Assembly: GCF_022530855.2 (NCBI RefSeq)
Contig: NZ_CP099567.1
Coordinates: 3,286,001 to 3,350,000 of the forward strand
Reading direction: 5' to 3'
DNA: 64,000 bases
Source: Candidatus Vondammii sp. HM_W22
GTDB lineage: Bacteria > Pseudomonadota > Gammaproteobacteria > Chromatiales > Chromatiaceae
Part shown: piece by piece, positions 17,251 to 26,682 of the stretch
Numbering within the stretch: position 1 is the stretch's first letter
How the letters are laid out: every line of letters starts with the position of its first letter
Position numbers and translations under genes: made by a program
The notes under the pieces: model-generated
Told to the model about the DNA's origin: nothing
The model's database searches: none
The model's input: only the letters and a program-made list of their open reading frames with translations

Positions 17251-18192
17251 CTACTCTGGCGCGTTTTCGCCTTCGTAGAGATACTTCAGCACCTGGTCCG
17301 CCCCCTGTCCCAGCAAATTTTTCGCCAGATAGACACCCAGGGTCTCAGCTTCATTTGCCGGAGCACTGAGCTCTGCACGGATAATCAAGCTACCATCGGG
17401 CTCACCCACCAGGGCGCGCATGTAGAGCTTGTCATTATTCAAAACTGCATAGCCAGCGATGGGGACCTGGCAACCACCCATGAGCCGGTTATTCATCGCC
17501 CGTTCGGCTTGAACACAGAGTGCGGTTTCATTATCGTGCAGACATGCGATCAGCCCGTTGATCCGCTCATCTTCAATCCGGCACTCAATGCCTATGGCCC
17601 CCTGACCGATAGCCGGCAGACTCTCTTCAGGCTCAAGAAATGCCGTAATACGATGTTCGAACTCCAGTCGCTTCAGCCCAGCAGCAGCAAGAATGATGGC
17701 ATCGAAATCACCCTCATCCAATTTGCGCAGGCGGGTATTCACATTGCCTCGTAGCGATTTGATTTTCAAATCAGGTCGACGATCACTGATCTGACACTGA
17801 CGGCGCAGGCTGGAGGTGCCCACAACGGCACCTTCCGGCAGCTCATCAAATGATGTGTATAGATTGGAGACGAATGCATCCCGGGGGTCTTCACGTTCCA
17901 TGATCACCGCCAGATGCAACCCTTCAGGCAGCTCCACTGGCACATCTTTCATCGAATGCACAGCGATATCGGCAATGCCTTCAAGCATCCTCTGCTCAAG
18001 CTCCTTTACAAACAGCCCCTTGCCGCCGATCTTGGCAAGCGGAGTATCCAGGATCTTGTCGCCCTGGGTACTCATTCCCACCAGCTCGACCTCCAGGTCA
18101 GGATGGGCCTGACGCAGTAGGCGGGAGACATGCTCGGCCTGCCACATGGCAAGGGGGGATTTTCGGGTGGCGATACGAAGGGTCTGTGACAT
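17251..18192 (-). CDS. hemC: hydroxymethylbilane synthase (porphobilinogen deaminase)
   Basis: The 313-residue protein opens [17 protein letters not shown] and contains VHSMKDVP, the TSSLRR substrate-binding arginines at about 127-131, and Cys241 in [12 protein letters not shown], which carries the dipyrromethane cofactor. It polymerises four porphobilinogen units to hydroxymethylbilane in the cytoplasm. It is the first gene of the minus-strand hemC-hemD-hemX-hemY block. In pseudomonads and relatives this block follows algZ-algR in the same direction; here algZ-algR lie 6 kb away in the opposite orientation. Confidence 0.95.
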   Translation of the reverse strand: MSQTLRIATRKSPLAMWQAEHVSRLLRQAHPDLEVELVGMSTQGDKILDTPLAKIGGKGLFVKELEQRMLEGIADIAVHSMKDVPVELPEGLHLAVIMEREDPRDAFVSNLYTSFDELPEGAVVGTSSLRRQCQISDRRPDLKIKSLRGNVNTRLRKLDEGDFDAIILAAAGLKRLEFEHRITAFLEPEESLPAIGQGAIGIECRIEDERINGLIACLHDNETALCVQAERAMNNRLMGGCQVPIAGYAVLNNDKLYMRALVGEPDGSLIIRAELSAPANEAETLGVYLAKNLLGQGADQVLKYLYEGENAPE

Positions 18193-18479
18193 GGAACAAG
18201 ATCTCTGCTGAAAAAAATGGAATGCTATAGCCTTGGTTACCGAGAGGCAAGATTACACCTTGAATTAATCTAGAAACATACTTTTTTGTTTTTCTAGTAG
18301 GCTTTGTTGTGGTTTATCACAATTTCAATCTGGAGATTCTTGGGTGACATATTCAAACAAGATCAAGCTGCTAAAATTCAGATGGACGTTTAGCTTTGCC
18401 GCTAAAAAAATTTGGCTTCACCGCCTGAGCACTTCTAAATCATTAATAAGAACAGGGTAGTATGCGCAGAAAAACCGGT

Positions 18480-19294
18480 AATCCGTTGGCATCATACGTA
18501 AAGTTTTCATGTCAGACTTTGCTGCCGTCTATGAAAAGAAAACAGGCATCACCATCGGCATAGAAGGTGGTGGCGCTACAAAATGAAGTTCGCTCAATTG
18601 CATCAAAACAAGCGGATATCGGAGGTGCCTGCTGTTACCTGCTTGATGGCAGCCTTAAAAAGGTCAACTCAAGGATGATACCCGTGGCTTGGGATGCCTT
18701 GGTAGTTATTGTCCGCAAGGACAATACCATTGATTCCATCTTTCTGGATCAACTGAAACGCCTTTATCTAGGAAAGATACAAAACTGGTTGGAACTGGGG
18801 GAAGAGCCAGCTCATCGACCTGCTGATCAGAGAAGGCAATATTTCAGACGTCGGATGTAGTTTACGCAAACTACTATTTTGAAGATTATGATCTTGAATT
18901 CAAAAGTCAAAATCTACAAATCATCCGGTCCTCTGGAGAAAGCTACAAAGGTCAACTCAAGGGCCATCGCCGTAACCGGCGTTGCCAGCGCCCACAAGCC
19001 ACAAGCGGGGTTTCAAAAACTGAACTGGAAGGTAGAGATCCCTCCTTTGAAAACATCAGACAGGGCAAATATTTTCTTTATCGCCCACTGTTCTTGGTAT
19101 TTAACTACACATCAGAAAACAATAAAGAAGCAGATCGGTTTATCCAGTTAGCCGCTGGGAGCGGAAGGCCGGAAGATCATCTGAAAAAACATGTCGTCTC
19201 CTATTTCGATGGCATGTTGCTGATCCAGATAAGACTGATGGAGTGGGATGATTTTCGAGCAAAGGCGCTTTCAAAAGCCGAAAGCAGTCAATAA
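18480..19294 (+). pseudogene. phosphate-type ABC transporter substrate-binding protein pseudogene
   Basis: Pieces in three frames form one periplasmic binding protein: DFAAVYEKKTGITIGIEGGG (from 18509), then VRSIASKQADIGGACCYLL, VAWDALVVIVRKDNTID, LYLGKIQNWLELG, then LLIREGNISDVGC, then FENIRQGKYFLYRPLFLVF and the C-terminal DDFRAKALSKAESSQ. The order and the YRPLFLV segment match PstS-like proteins of the PBP superfamily. At least three frameshifts are present and the signal peptide is missing. No permease or ATPase partner is adjacent. It is non-functional. Confidence 0.7.
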
Positions 19295-19313
19295 ATAATT
19301 TGGGGAAATACCA

Positions 19314-19457
19314 ATGAGTATTACGAGAAGGAACAGACTAACAGGCATTTTCTTGCTCGGTCTACCCCGTTGTGATTGTCCAGGTTTTACGCCCAGCAGC
19401 AGCTCAATCTCTGCTTTGAAACGTTCATTACCCCAAGGGCAAATAGAGCTTAGGTGA
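19314..19457 (+). CDS. short ORF after the binding-protein pseudogene, probably a truncated gene start
   Basis: The ATG at 19314 has GGGGAAAT upstream, a good ribosome site. The 47-residue product begins MSITRRNRLTGIFLLGL, like the N-terminal membrane helix of a sensor protein, and then turns into low-quality sequence. I take it as the 5' remnant of a gene that once followed the binding protein. Confidence 0.35.
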   Translation: MSITRRNRLTGIFLLGLPRCDCPGFTPSSSSISALKRSLPQGQIELR

Positions 19458-19494
19458 TCCTTTTTATCTCCTCACCACTTTCACTAGACCGGCT

Positions 19495-20562
19495 TCATGA
19501 GAGCAAGGCTACACTCTTGACCTGGACATAGACCGGCGTCCCCTGCTTCAAATTGAGCAAGGTGGCAGATTTTAGTGTGATACGGGAGAGCATGGGTACG
19601 CCTCCCACGGTTAATCGCACCATCACCTGTGCTTTCCCTTCAGGCGTAACTTGCTCCACTGTTGCCGGAAAGATATTCAGGATACTGGTGCCAGATTGGT
19701 GCTCCAGAGTCAGGCTGACATCACGGGCAGCCACCCGCAGTCTGACCGGGTGATGTATCGGAAATTCCCTGCGGGAGACAGTAAAACGCCCTCCGGGAAA
19801 ATCGACATAGGTTAGGTTGAACCTATCGTCGTGGCCTGCAACATCGGCCTCGATAAGTGCTGCTGCCTCATCGCCATGGGCAAGTGGAAGGTCGAGTTGT
19901 GTCAACATCTCAGTAATTTTTCCCGAAGCCTTGACCTGGCCTGCTTCAAGTAATACTAGGTGATCCGCCAGACGTGCTACCTCATCCGGAGAGTGGCTTA
20001 CATAGATGATTGGAATATCCAGCTCATCATGCAGCGACTCAAGATAGGGCATGATCTCCTGTTTGCGCGCCAGATCCAGCGCTGCCAGCGGTTCGTCCAT
20101 CAGCAGGATTTCCGGGTTTACTGCTAATGCCCTGGCGATAGACACTCGTTGCCGTTCGCCACCGGAAAGCTGATCTGTCCTGCGTTCGAGCAGTGATTCT
20201 ATACCTAACAACCCAATGGCTTTTCCTATGGAGACCTTGCGTTTCGGAATTGGCACCCGCTTCACGCCGTATTCGAGGTTTTGCTTCACATTGAGATGGG
20301 CAAACAGGCTGGCTTCCTGGAAAACATATCCCAGGGGACGCTGATGGGGCGGCACAAAATACTCGCCTTCTTGCCAGAGCATTTTGCCCACCCGCAAGAA
20401 GCCATCGTGAAACGATTCTAGTCCGGCGATGGCGCGCAGCAGCGTGGTTTTCCCACAGCCTGAAGGGCCAAATATCGCGGTGACGCCTCTGGCGGGAATG
20501 ACCAGGTCGACATCCAGGGTAAAATCCCGCCGGTGGATTATAAACCGGGCCTCAATGGTCAT
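19495..20562 (-). CDS. modC: molybdate ABC transporter ATP-binding protein
   Basis: The 355-residue protein has Walker A GPSGCGKTT at 32-40, the signature LSGGERQ at 132-138, Walker B ILLMDE at 152-157 and the switch histidine in YVSHSPDEVARLADH. The C-terminal part (about 290-355) is a Mop/TOBE molybdate-binding domain with FPATVEQVTPEGKAQVMV. It energises molybdate import for molybdenum-cofactor enzymes. Its start (ATG at 20562) overlaps modB by four bases, and the order modA-modB-modC is standard. The frame is intact. Confidence 0.95.
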   Translation of the reverse strand: MTIEARFIIHRRDFTLDVDLVIPARGVTAIFGPSGCGKTTLLRAIAGLESFHDGFLRVGKMLWQEGEYFVPPHQRPLGYVFQEASLFAHLNVKQNLEYGVKRVPIPKRKVSIGKAIGLLGIESLLERRTDQLSGGERQRVSIARALAVNPEILLMDEPLAALDLARKQEIMPYLESLHDELDIPIIYVSHSPDEVARLADHLVLLEAGQVKASGKITEMLTQLDLPLAHGDEAAALIEADVAGHDDRFNLTYVDFPGGRFTVSRREFPIHHPVRLRVAARDVSLTLEHQSGTSILNIFPATVEQVTPEGKAQVMVRLTVGGVPMLSRITLKSATLLNLKQGTPVYVQVKSVALLS

Positions 20563-21239
20563 GGCTGTACCACCGAGAAACGGCGATTGAAGGCGTAGAC
20601 GGCTATTAGCATCAGGAAGGAGAGCAATAATAGTCCGCCGGAGAGCCAGTGGGCTTGACCGTATTCCAACACTTCAACATGATCATAGATAGCGATCGAC
20701 AGCACCTGGGTCTGGCCGGGGATGTTGCCGCCGATCATCAGCACGACGCCGAACTCTCCCACTGTGTGGGCGAATCCAAGCACGGCGGCAGTGAGAAAGC
20801 CGGAACGAACCAATGGTACGGCCACGGTGAAAAAGCGATCGAGGGGTGATGCCCGCAGGGTTGCGGCCACTTCCAGGGGGCGGCGACCAATGGCGGTGAA
20901 GGCGCTGTGCAGCGGTTGTACCACAAAGGGCATTGAGTAAAACACCGAGCCGATGACCAGACCTGTGAAGGTAAAGGCCAGTGGTTGCATGCCGAGCCAC
21001 TGCATCAAACCGCCAATTGGGCCATGGGGCCCGAGGGCCACCAGCAGATAGAAGCCCAACACAGTGGGTGGCAGCACCAGTGGCAGGGCGACCACCGCTT
21101 CCAGCAGGAATTTGAAGCGCCAACGGGTGCGCGACATCCACCAGGCAAGGGGTGTTCCCAGCAGCAACAGGATCAGTGTGGTTGCCCCCGCTAGCTTAAG
21201 CGTGATGGCAAGGGCAGAGAGATCGGATTCACTCAGCAT
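20559..21239 (-). CDS. modB: molybdate ABC transporter permease
   Basis: The 226-residue protein has five or six hydrophobic segments and the EAA-type loop LEVAATLRASPLDRFFTVAV, which contacts the ATPase. LPLVLPPTVLGFYLLVALG and FAHTVGEFGVVLMIGGNIPG are typical ModB segments. It forms the inner-membrane channel of the molybdate importer. It begins at 21239, sharing one base with the modA stop, and overlaps modC by four bases, so the three genes are translationally coupled. Confidence 0.95.
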   Translation of the reverse strand: MLSESDLSALAITLKLAGATTLILLLLGTPLAWWMSRTRWRFKFLLEAVVALPLVLPPTVLGFYLLVALGPHGPIGGLMQWLGMQPLAFTFTGLVIGSVFYSMPFVVQPLHSAFTAIGRRPLEVAATLRASPLDRFFTVAVPLVRSGFLTAAVLGFAHTVGEFGVVLMIGGNIPGQTQVLSIAIYDHVEVLEYGQAHWLSGGLLLLSFLMLIAVYAFNRRFSVVQP

Positions 21240-21994
21240 TAGGGTGTGCCATAGCCAAATCCACGAATAATATCCAATGCCTCATCGCTTTTCACGAACA
21301 ACATAAAAGCCCGGGCGGTGTCACTCTCTTTTAGCAGTACCGCCTGCTGCTCGATCGGGGAGTAGAGTGCTTGAGGCACTTCCCATAAAGAGCCTTCAAT
21401 AGGATGGCCGGGCCGTTTTACTTGGGAGTAGGCTACAAAACCCAGTTCGGCATTACCGCTTTTGACAAACTGGAAAGCTTGCCCGATGTTTTCTCCACGG
21501 ACCATGCGGCCCCGCTGTGCATCCCACAGTCTATGGGCCTGTAATACCTCTTGGGCCGCTTTGCCGTAGGGGGCGAGTTTTGGATTGGCGATAGCCAGAT
21601 GCCTAAAATCTCCATGCTCCAGCACCTTGATATTATTCTCAACAAAGCCTGCCTTGGGACTCCACAGAATGACCTTGCCGATAGCATAGGTGAACCGGCT
21701 TCCGGGCAGGGCAATACCCTCCTTATCCAGTAGTTTTGGGCGTTTGGTATCGGCGGCGAAGAAGGCGTCGAAAGGCGCGCCGTTTATGATCTGTGCATAC
21801 TGTTTTCCGGTGGAACCAGAAATCAGTATGACTTTATGGCCGGTAGTCGCTTCAAAGCGTCCGGCGATGCTTTTGATCGCCTCGGTGAAGTTGCTGGCCA
21901 CCGATACGCGAATCTCGTCGGCCATCATCTTTCCGGTACTTAGCATCAACAGGCATGCCATGGCTAGTGTGGAAATCAATCTTAGTGTTTTCAT
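21239..21994 (-). CDS. modA: molybdate-binding periplasmic protein
   Basis: The chosen start (ATG at 21994) gives a 251-residue protein with a clear signal peptide (KTLRLISTLAMACLLMLSTG). The mature part has VASNFTEAI, SGSTGKQYAQI, DAFFAADTKRP and the C-terminal FMLFVKSDEA typical of ModA. It captures molybdate or tungstate in the periplasm for ModBC. The frame is open to 22033, but that extension comes from an IS630 end that lies only about 18 bp upstream of the ATG. The native promoter and much of the leader have therefore been replaced. No obvious ribosome site (only AAAAATTAC) is seen before the ATG. Confidence 0.9.
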   Translation of the reverse strand: MKTLRLISTLAMACLLMLSTGKMMADEIRVSVASNFTEAIKSIAGRFEATTGHKVILISGSTGKQYAQIINGAPFDAFFAADTKRPKLLDKEGIALPGSRFTYAIGKVILWSPKAGFVENNIKVLEHGDFRHLAIANPKLAPYGKAAQEVLQAHRLWDAQRGRMVRGENIGQAFQFVKSGNAELGFVAYSQVKRPGHPIEGSLWEVPQALYSPIEQQAVLLKESDTARAFMLFVKSDEALDIIRGFGYGTP

Positions 21995-22011
21995 GTAATT
22001 TTTATTAAACA

Positions 22012-22330
22012 GGCGGCAAAATACACTTACCATGCAGCGTACTTTATGTATGTCGCATTGAAGTAACTTTTCACTCGTTCAGACCTCTTTTGCAAGGTTC
22101 GCATACAGGATTGTGCTCTCTTTTTCAGGTCGTTCACAGAGAGAGCGCATCGCCTCTCCGCTATGAAGCATGCTTTTCAGATTGCGACTCAGATACTCGT
22201 CAGGGTCCGGTTCCGGTGAATCAGCACTTTCGCATTTATGGATGACTCATGCAGCACGAAGCTGTACTTCATTCTGATTCGTAATGGCTGAAATCATGTT
22301 CAGTAACGCTCGCTTGCTGCACTTACAACT
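22012..22330 (-). pseudogene. IS630-family remnant upstream of modA
   Basis: The minus strand carries the C-terminal IS630 sequence (NATYIKYAA, KSMLHSGEAMRSL) and, after an internal deletion, a piece of the central part (IRMKYSFVLHES). The outer end GTAAGTGTATTTTGCCGC is shared with the copy at 55785-56769, and in this copy it abuts the modA leader. Confidence 0.75.
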
Positions 22331-22712
22331 TGAATCCACTTGTTGAAACTTTTTTTGTACAGAGTGCTGGCATTGATGCGCTTTTCGGTTTCAACGCTAT
22401 CCATATTCAGCTCTTTGGGATTATATATTGGTCCACTGGCTTGTTTGAAGAGGTTTGAAGCCCGAACGTTCCAGAACTGTTTAAATTATATCGGGCGTTC
22501 AACACAGATAGTAGGAGATTAGATATTTTCCTTCTGACCATAGGCCCTCTAAAGAGATCGGACGGCTGTCTGCACCGCCATATTTCAAATCGTGGCAACT
22601 TGCGCAAGAGGTAATACGGTCTTTGGACAGGATCGGGTCGAAAAGAAGATGTTTTCCAATGGCTGTTTTTTTGGTGCCGGCCCAGACTATAGCGCAGCAC
22701 TGGCGGCCTGAT
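22331..22712 (-). pseudogene. di-haem cytochrome c peroxidase family remnant
   Basis: Minus-strand pieces read GKHLLFDPILSKDRITSCAS, then CASCHDLKYGGADSRP, and later LFKQASGPIYNPKELNMDS. The CASCH motif is a haem c attachment site and the surrounding LFFDP..LS..ISCASCH pattern belongs to the CcpA/MauG family of periplasmic di-haem peroxidases. The N- and C-termini are missing and the frame is broken. It lies between argH and the IS630 fragment. Confidence 0.65.
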
Positions 22713-22713
22713 A

Positions 22714-24093
22714 TTATGCGAGGCGCGCTTTCGCACGCCTGATTGCAGCGCGTACCTGCTCAGGCGCTGTACCGCCGATGTGGCTCCGGGCTGCCACTGA
22801 GCCTTCCAGTGTCAACACACCAAAAACATCCTGTTGAATGTCGCAGGAGAAGCTTTGCAACTCTTCCAGTGGGAGATCCGACAGGTCGCACTCTTTCTCT
22901 ACGCAGAGAGCCACGGCTTTACCCACGATTTCGTGGGCATCCCGGAAAGGATTGCCCTTGCGCACCAGATAATCGGCCAGATCGGTGGCGGTGGCGAAAC
23001 CCTTCATTGCAGCCTGACGCATATTTTCACGGTGGCAGCTAATGGCGGGGATCATATCGGCGAACACTTTGAGCGAACCTTTAAGATTGTCCACTGTGTC
23101 GAATAGCGGCTCTTTATCTTCCTGATTATCCTTATTGTATGCCAGAGGCTGGCCTTTCATCAGCGTGAGCAGGCCCATCAGATGGCCGAAGATACGGCCG
23201 CTCTTGCCTCGCACCAGTTCCGGCACATCGGGGTTCTTCTTCTGCGGCATGATCGAGGAGCCGGTACAGAAGCTGTCTGAGAGGTTGATAAAACCAAACT
23301 GGGCAGATGACCAGATGATCAGTTCCTCCGACATACGTGACAGATGCATCATGATCAGAGCGCCGGCGGCCGTGAACTCAATAGCGAAGTCCCGGTCGCT
23401 GACCGAATCCAGCGAATTTTCCCCGGGGCGGTCGAAACTGAGCAACTCAGCCGTATAATGGCGGTCGATAGGATAGGTCGTGCCTGCCAGGGCAGCGGCA
23501 CCCAATGGCATCACGTTGACCCGTTTGTTGCAATCCGCCAACCGTTCGCGGTCCCTTTCCAGCATCTCGAACCAGGCCAGCATGTGGTGGCCGAAGGTGA
23601 TTGGCTGGGCCGTCTGCAGATGGGTGAATCCAGGCAGAATTGTCTCTGCTTCGCGCTCGGCAACAGTGAGGAGGGCGCGCTGTAACCGCAGAATTTCAGC
23701 CCGGATGATCTCGATTTCGTCACGCAGATAGAGACGCACATCAGTTGCCACCTGGTCGTTACGAGAGCGTCCGGTGTGCAGTTTCTTACCGGCGTCGCCA
23801 ATCGCTTCGGTAAGAGCGGATTCGATATTCATGTGAACATCTTCCAGGGCCACGGACCAGTTGAATTCACCCTGTTCGATGCGCTCCTGGATGGTTTCCA
23901 GTCCCTGGATAATGGCATCCCGTTCAGCTGCTGTGAGAATGCCGGACTTCGCCAGCATGGTGGCGTGGGCAATGGAGCCCTGAATATCGTAGCGATAGAG
24001 GCGCTGGTCGAATTCCACTGAGGCTGTGAAGGCCTCTACAAAGGCATCGGTGGGTTCGTTGAAACGGCCGGACCAGAGTTTTTTGTCGCTCAT
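22714..24093 (-). CDS. argH: argininosuccinate lyase
   Basis: The 459-residue protein has the fumarase/aspartase superfamily signature [11 protein letters not shown] at 278-288, the active-site stretch [10 protein letters not shown] near 155-164 and [16 protein letters not shown] near 106-121. It splits argininosuccinate into arginine and fumarate, the last step of arginine synthesis. The gene is divergent from algZ, the arrangement known in pseudomonads and relatives, which supports both calls. The frame is intact and of normal length. Confidence 0.96.
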   Translation of the reverse strand: MSDKKLWSGRFNEPTDAFVEAFTASVEFDQRLYRYDIQGSIAHATMLAKSGILTAAERDAIIQGLETIQERIEQGEFNWSVALEDVHMNIESALTEAIGDAGKKLHTGRSRNDQVATDVRLYLRDEIEIIRAEILRLQRALLTVAEREAETILPGFTHLQTAQPITFGHHMLAWFEMLERDRERLADCNKRVNVMPLGAAALAGTTYPIDRHYTAELLSFDRPGENSLDSVSDRDFAIEFTAAGALIMMHLSRMSEELIIWSSAQFGFINLSDSFCTGSSIMPQKKNPDVPELVRGKSGRIFGHLMGLLTLMKGQPLAYNKDNQEDKEPLFDTVDNLKGSLKVFADMIPAISCHRENMRQAAMKGFATATDLADYLVRKGNPFRDAHEIVGKAVALCVEKECDLSDLPLEELQSFSCDIQQDVFGVLTLEGSVAARSHIGGTAPEQVRAAIRRAKARLA

Positions 24094-24264
24094 CGCTGTT
24101 AATTCCTGCTTATGCCAGTGAATTGTGATTGATCATGGGTAGAGAAGTGTAAGATATTGATGGTACTAGGAGCCTGCGCAGTCCGCCATGTACTATTTCC
24201 GGCCACTTGAGGCAGTCTCTAAACACTGGAGCGGAATTGTATCAGGATTCTGATCAACATCGCC

Positions 24265-25326
24265 GTGGATAGGAAGATAATGGGCGAAAAACAGGGGGAG
24301 AAGGGAGGAGTATCGGGGGAGAGGCAGACATTTCTGCACAATTTCTGCGCTATTCAGATAGTATTTGCCGTCGTGATTACCGCAGAACTGCTGGCGATCA
24401 CCCTGACATTGGCCTCTGTAGAATCACTGCAGCGCTTTGCCGATGTGCTAAGCCTCTACTCTCTGCTGATCCAGTGGATTGCTCTGGCTGGCAGCGGCTT
24501 GCTTTGTATTACCCGGGGTTGGCTGAACCGGTTCAGCAATACAGTTGCGGGTGTGGGTGCATGGTTGCTGTTGCAGCTTGTCACTTTGCTGGCGAGTTGG
24601 ATGGCACTGCAGGTGCTGGAATCCGGCAATGGCTTTGAATTTATCCTGAAAAACCAGGGTATCAGTGCCATCGTATCCGCCTTGATTTTGCGCTATCTTT
24701 ATATTCAGTACCTCTGGCGGCAGCAGGTGGTGGCCGAATCCCAGGCGCGGTTTCAGGCCCTGCAGTCAAAAATTCGCCCCCATTTTCTGTTCAACAGCAT
24801 GAATACCATTGCCAGTCTGACCCGTTTCAACCCCGAACTTGCAGAAGAGGTGGTTTATGACCTCTCGGATCTGTTTCGCGCGAGTCTAGCCAATGCTGGT
24901 CGTCAATCGACGCTGGGAGATGAGTTGGAGCTTGCCAGAGGCTACCTGCGGATTGAGAAGCAGCGTCTGGATCAGCGGTTGCGTGTGGAGTGGGATCTGG
25001 AGGGGCTGCCTGAAGTGGCACCGCTACCGGCATTGATACTTCAGCCGCTGCTGGAGAATGCGGTCTATCATGGCATCGAGCCATCAGCCGGATCTGGCGT
25101 GATTCATGTCAACGGAAGATACCGGCGCAAGAAGGTGAATCTCAGCATTCGCAATACGTTACCGGGTCTCAAGACGTCCCATCGTAAGGGCAACCGGATC
25201 GCCCTGGAGAACATACGGCAACGCTTGAACGGTTTTTTTAACAACGAGGCATCGCTGATCGTAGCCGAGGTTGATGGCGAGTATCAGGTCAGTGTCGTTT
25301 TTCCCTACCCCTGGAAGGCGCAATGA
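24265..25326 (+). CDS. algZ: sensor histidine kinase, AlgZ/FimS (LytS-like) family
   Basis: The 353-residue protein has four hydrophobic segments (about 30-52, 60-83, 95-117, 133-150) and a His_kinase domain of the LytS type, with the phosphoacceptor region SKIRPHFLFNSMNTI (H173) and an ATP-binding part containing LILQPLLENAVYHGIEP. AlgZ-like kinases partner AlgR and affect surface and motility genes. It lacks a good N-box motif variant check, so catalytic competence is unknown; the pseudomonad homologue is also atypical. The ATG at 24280 is an alternative start. It overlaps algR by four bases and is divergent from argH. Confidence 0.88.
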   Translation: MDRKIMGEKQGEKGGVSGERQTFLHNFCAIQIVFAVVITAELLAITLTLASVESLQRFADVLSLYSLLIQWIALAGSGLLCITRGWLNRFSNTVAGVGAWLLLQLVTLLASWMALQVLESGNGFEFILKNQGISAIVSALILRYLYIQYLWRQQVVAESQARFQALQSKIRPHFLFNSMNTIASLTRFNPELAEEVVYDLSDLFRASLANAGRQSTLGDELELARGYLRIEKQRLDQRLRVEWDLEGLPEVAPLPALILQPLLENAVYHGIEPSAGSGVIHVNGRYRRKKVNLSIRNTLPGLKTSHRKGNRIALENIRQRLNGFFNNEASLIVAEVDGEYQVSVVFPYPWKAQ

Positions 25327-26087
25327 AGATATTGATTGCCGATGATGAGACTTACGCCCGTTCCAGATTGCGCAGTCTGGTTGAAGAGTTGGGCCCGGCT
25401 TATCACGTGGCCGGTGAGGCGGCCAATGGAGCCGAAGCGGTATCCCGTTGTAAATTACTGGATATAGACTTGGTGCTGATGGACATCCGTATGCCGGAGA
25501 TGGACGGGCTTGAGGCAGCGGCACGACTGGCCGGGCTGAAGACGCCACCAGCGGTGATTTTTGTCACTGCCTTTGAGGAGTACGCATTGGCGGCATTCGA
25601 AGAGAATGCCGTGGACTACCTGCTGAAACCGATTCGTCGCCAGCGTTTGGAAAAAGCATTGGCCAAAGCGGCCGCACTGACACGTCCCCAGCTATCGGCA
25701 CTACAGCAGGAGAGCGGCCCCGGTTACATCAGCGCCACCATCCGGGGTGGGCTGGAGCGGATTCCCGTGGAAAATGTCATCTATTTTCTGGCGGACCATA
25801 AATACGTCACTGCCCGGCATACAGATGGCGAGGCGCTGCTGGAAGATTCGCTTAAAGCTCTGGAAGAGCGCTTTGGCCAGCGTTTCATACGGATACACCG
25901 CAATGCGCTGGTCGCCCGTGAGCGTCTGAAGAGTTTGCAAAAGGGATCGGATGGCCGTTGCCATGTCTGTCTAGAAGGCAGTGACGAATTGCTGGAGGTG
26001 AGCAGGCGCCATCTGGCTAGTGTCAGGCGGCTATTGAAGGAGCACTCGTATGACCCGCTACTCTGTTCTAAAGGGCCTGCACCTTGA
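25323..26087 (+). CDS. algR: LytTR-family response regulator, AlgR-like
   Basis: The 254-residue protein has a receiver domain (about 1-120) with the acidic pocket ADDE at 6-9, the phosphoacceptor D54 in LVLMDIRMPEMDG and the conserved lysine in VDYLLKPI. The C-terminal half (about 140-240) is a LytTR DNA-binding domain: VENVIYFLADHKYVTARHTD and FGQRFIRIHRNALVARE. D54 is the same position as in Pseudomonas AlgR. It forms a two-component pair with algZ through an ATGA overlap. Downstream, where hemC would be expected, there is instead a short region and IS debris. Confidence 0.92.
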   Translation: MKILIADDETYARSRLRSLVEELGPAYHVAGEAANGAEAVSRCKLLDIDLVLMDIRMPEMDGLEAAARLAGLKTPPAVIFVTAFEEYALAAFEENAVDYLLKPIRRQRLEKALAKAAALTRPQLSALQQESGPGYISATIRGGLERIPVENVIYFLADHKYVTARHTDGEALLEDSLKALEERFGQRFIRIHRNALVARERLKSLQKGSDGRCHVCLEGSDELLEVSRRHLASVRRLLKEHSYDPLLCSKGPAP

Positions 26088-26088
26088 T

Positions 26089-26111
26089 CCCCCGCCGTAA
26101 TCAAAACGGGG
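26089..26111 (+). terminator. possible terminator after algR
   Basis: A CCCCCG...CGGGG inverted repeat with a 12-base AT-rich loop begins two bases after the algR stop and is followed by TTACTTCC. The T tract is weak. Confidence 0.35.
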
Positions 26112-26391
26112 TTACTTCCACACCCAATGAAGTAGAACACATCGTGGCCATGAAAAAGTCCTCAAAGGCTACAAAGTAATTCTGTTATCCTAGATCGAGA
26201 GAACCTTTTTGCTTTTTGCTACAACTACCCGGAATAATAATAAAAACATTGACGTGAGTTATAAATAATGATAATTCCTGTTTTTAGGAATATTATTTCC
26301 GATCAGGCATCACTTACGATGCAATGCACTCACGCGTCGGGTGCGAAATAAAAGGAGTGATTGTAAGTAACACACAAAAAAAGGGTCGAGA

Positions 26392-26499
26392 ATGGATTTT
26401 AAACAAATTTTGTGCTGTCTGCTGCCCCTTGTTTTCGCTTCTACTCATTATGCTGTTGCTCAAGCCGAATCAAATCCAGCAACAGCAACGCTAGGATGA
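26392..26499 (+). CDS. truncated secreted protein (signal peptide only)
   Basis: The ATG at 26392 starts MDFKQILCCLLPLVFASTHY followed by AVAQAES, a clean Sec signal peptide with a likely cleavage after AQA, then stops after 35 residues. Fifteen bases later IS256 group II sequence begins. It is most likely the 5' remnant of an exported protein. A 6-bp-stem AATTCC hairpin sits 100 bp upstream (about 26274-26291). Confidence 0.45.
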   Translation: MDFKQILCCLLPLVFASTHYAVAQAESNPATATLG

Positions 26500-26514
26500 T
26501 CAGCATCGCCGTAA

Positions 26515-26682
26515 TTGGGTGAGCCTGTAAAGTTTTCTGTGTAACAGCCAGGGTTAAATATATTCCGCTAAGCGTTCTCGAACTCAATCATAAATCTATT
26601 CAGTGCTGGTTCCCAATGACGGATCGGCATTGTCCACTTTTTCGATGGGGCCTCGATTGCTAGGTGGATGACCTTCTTCGCC
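26515..26682 (-). mobile_element. IS256-family group II, end fragment
   Basis: The first 165 bp match the GAGCCTGTAAAGTTTTCTGT end and transposase C-terminus of the group II elements at 29245 and 53420. It then switches abruptly to group III sequence at about 26680. Confidence 0.85.

Noticed and set aside
21995-22033. Longer modA start at 22033
   Set aside because: The extra residues come from the IS630 end; the Met at 21994 begins a normal signal peptide.
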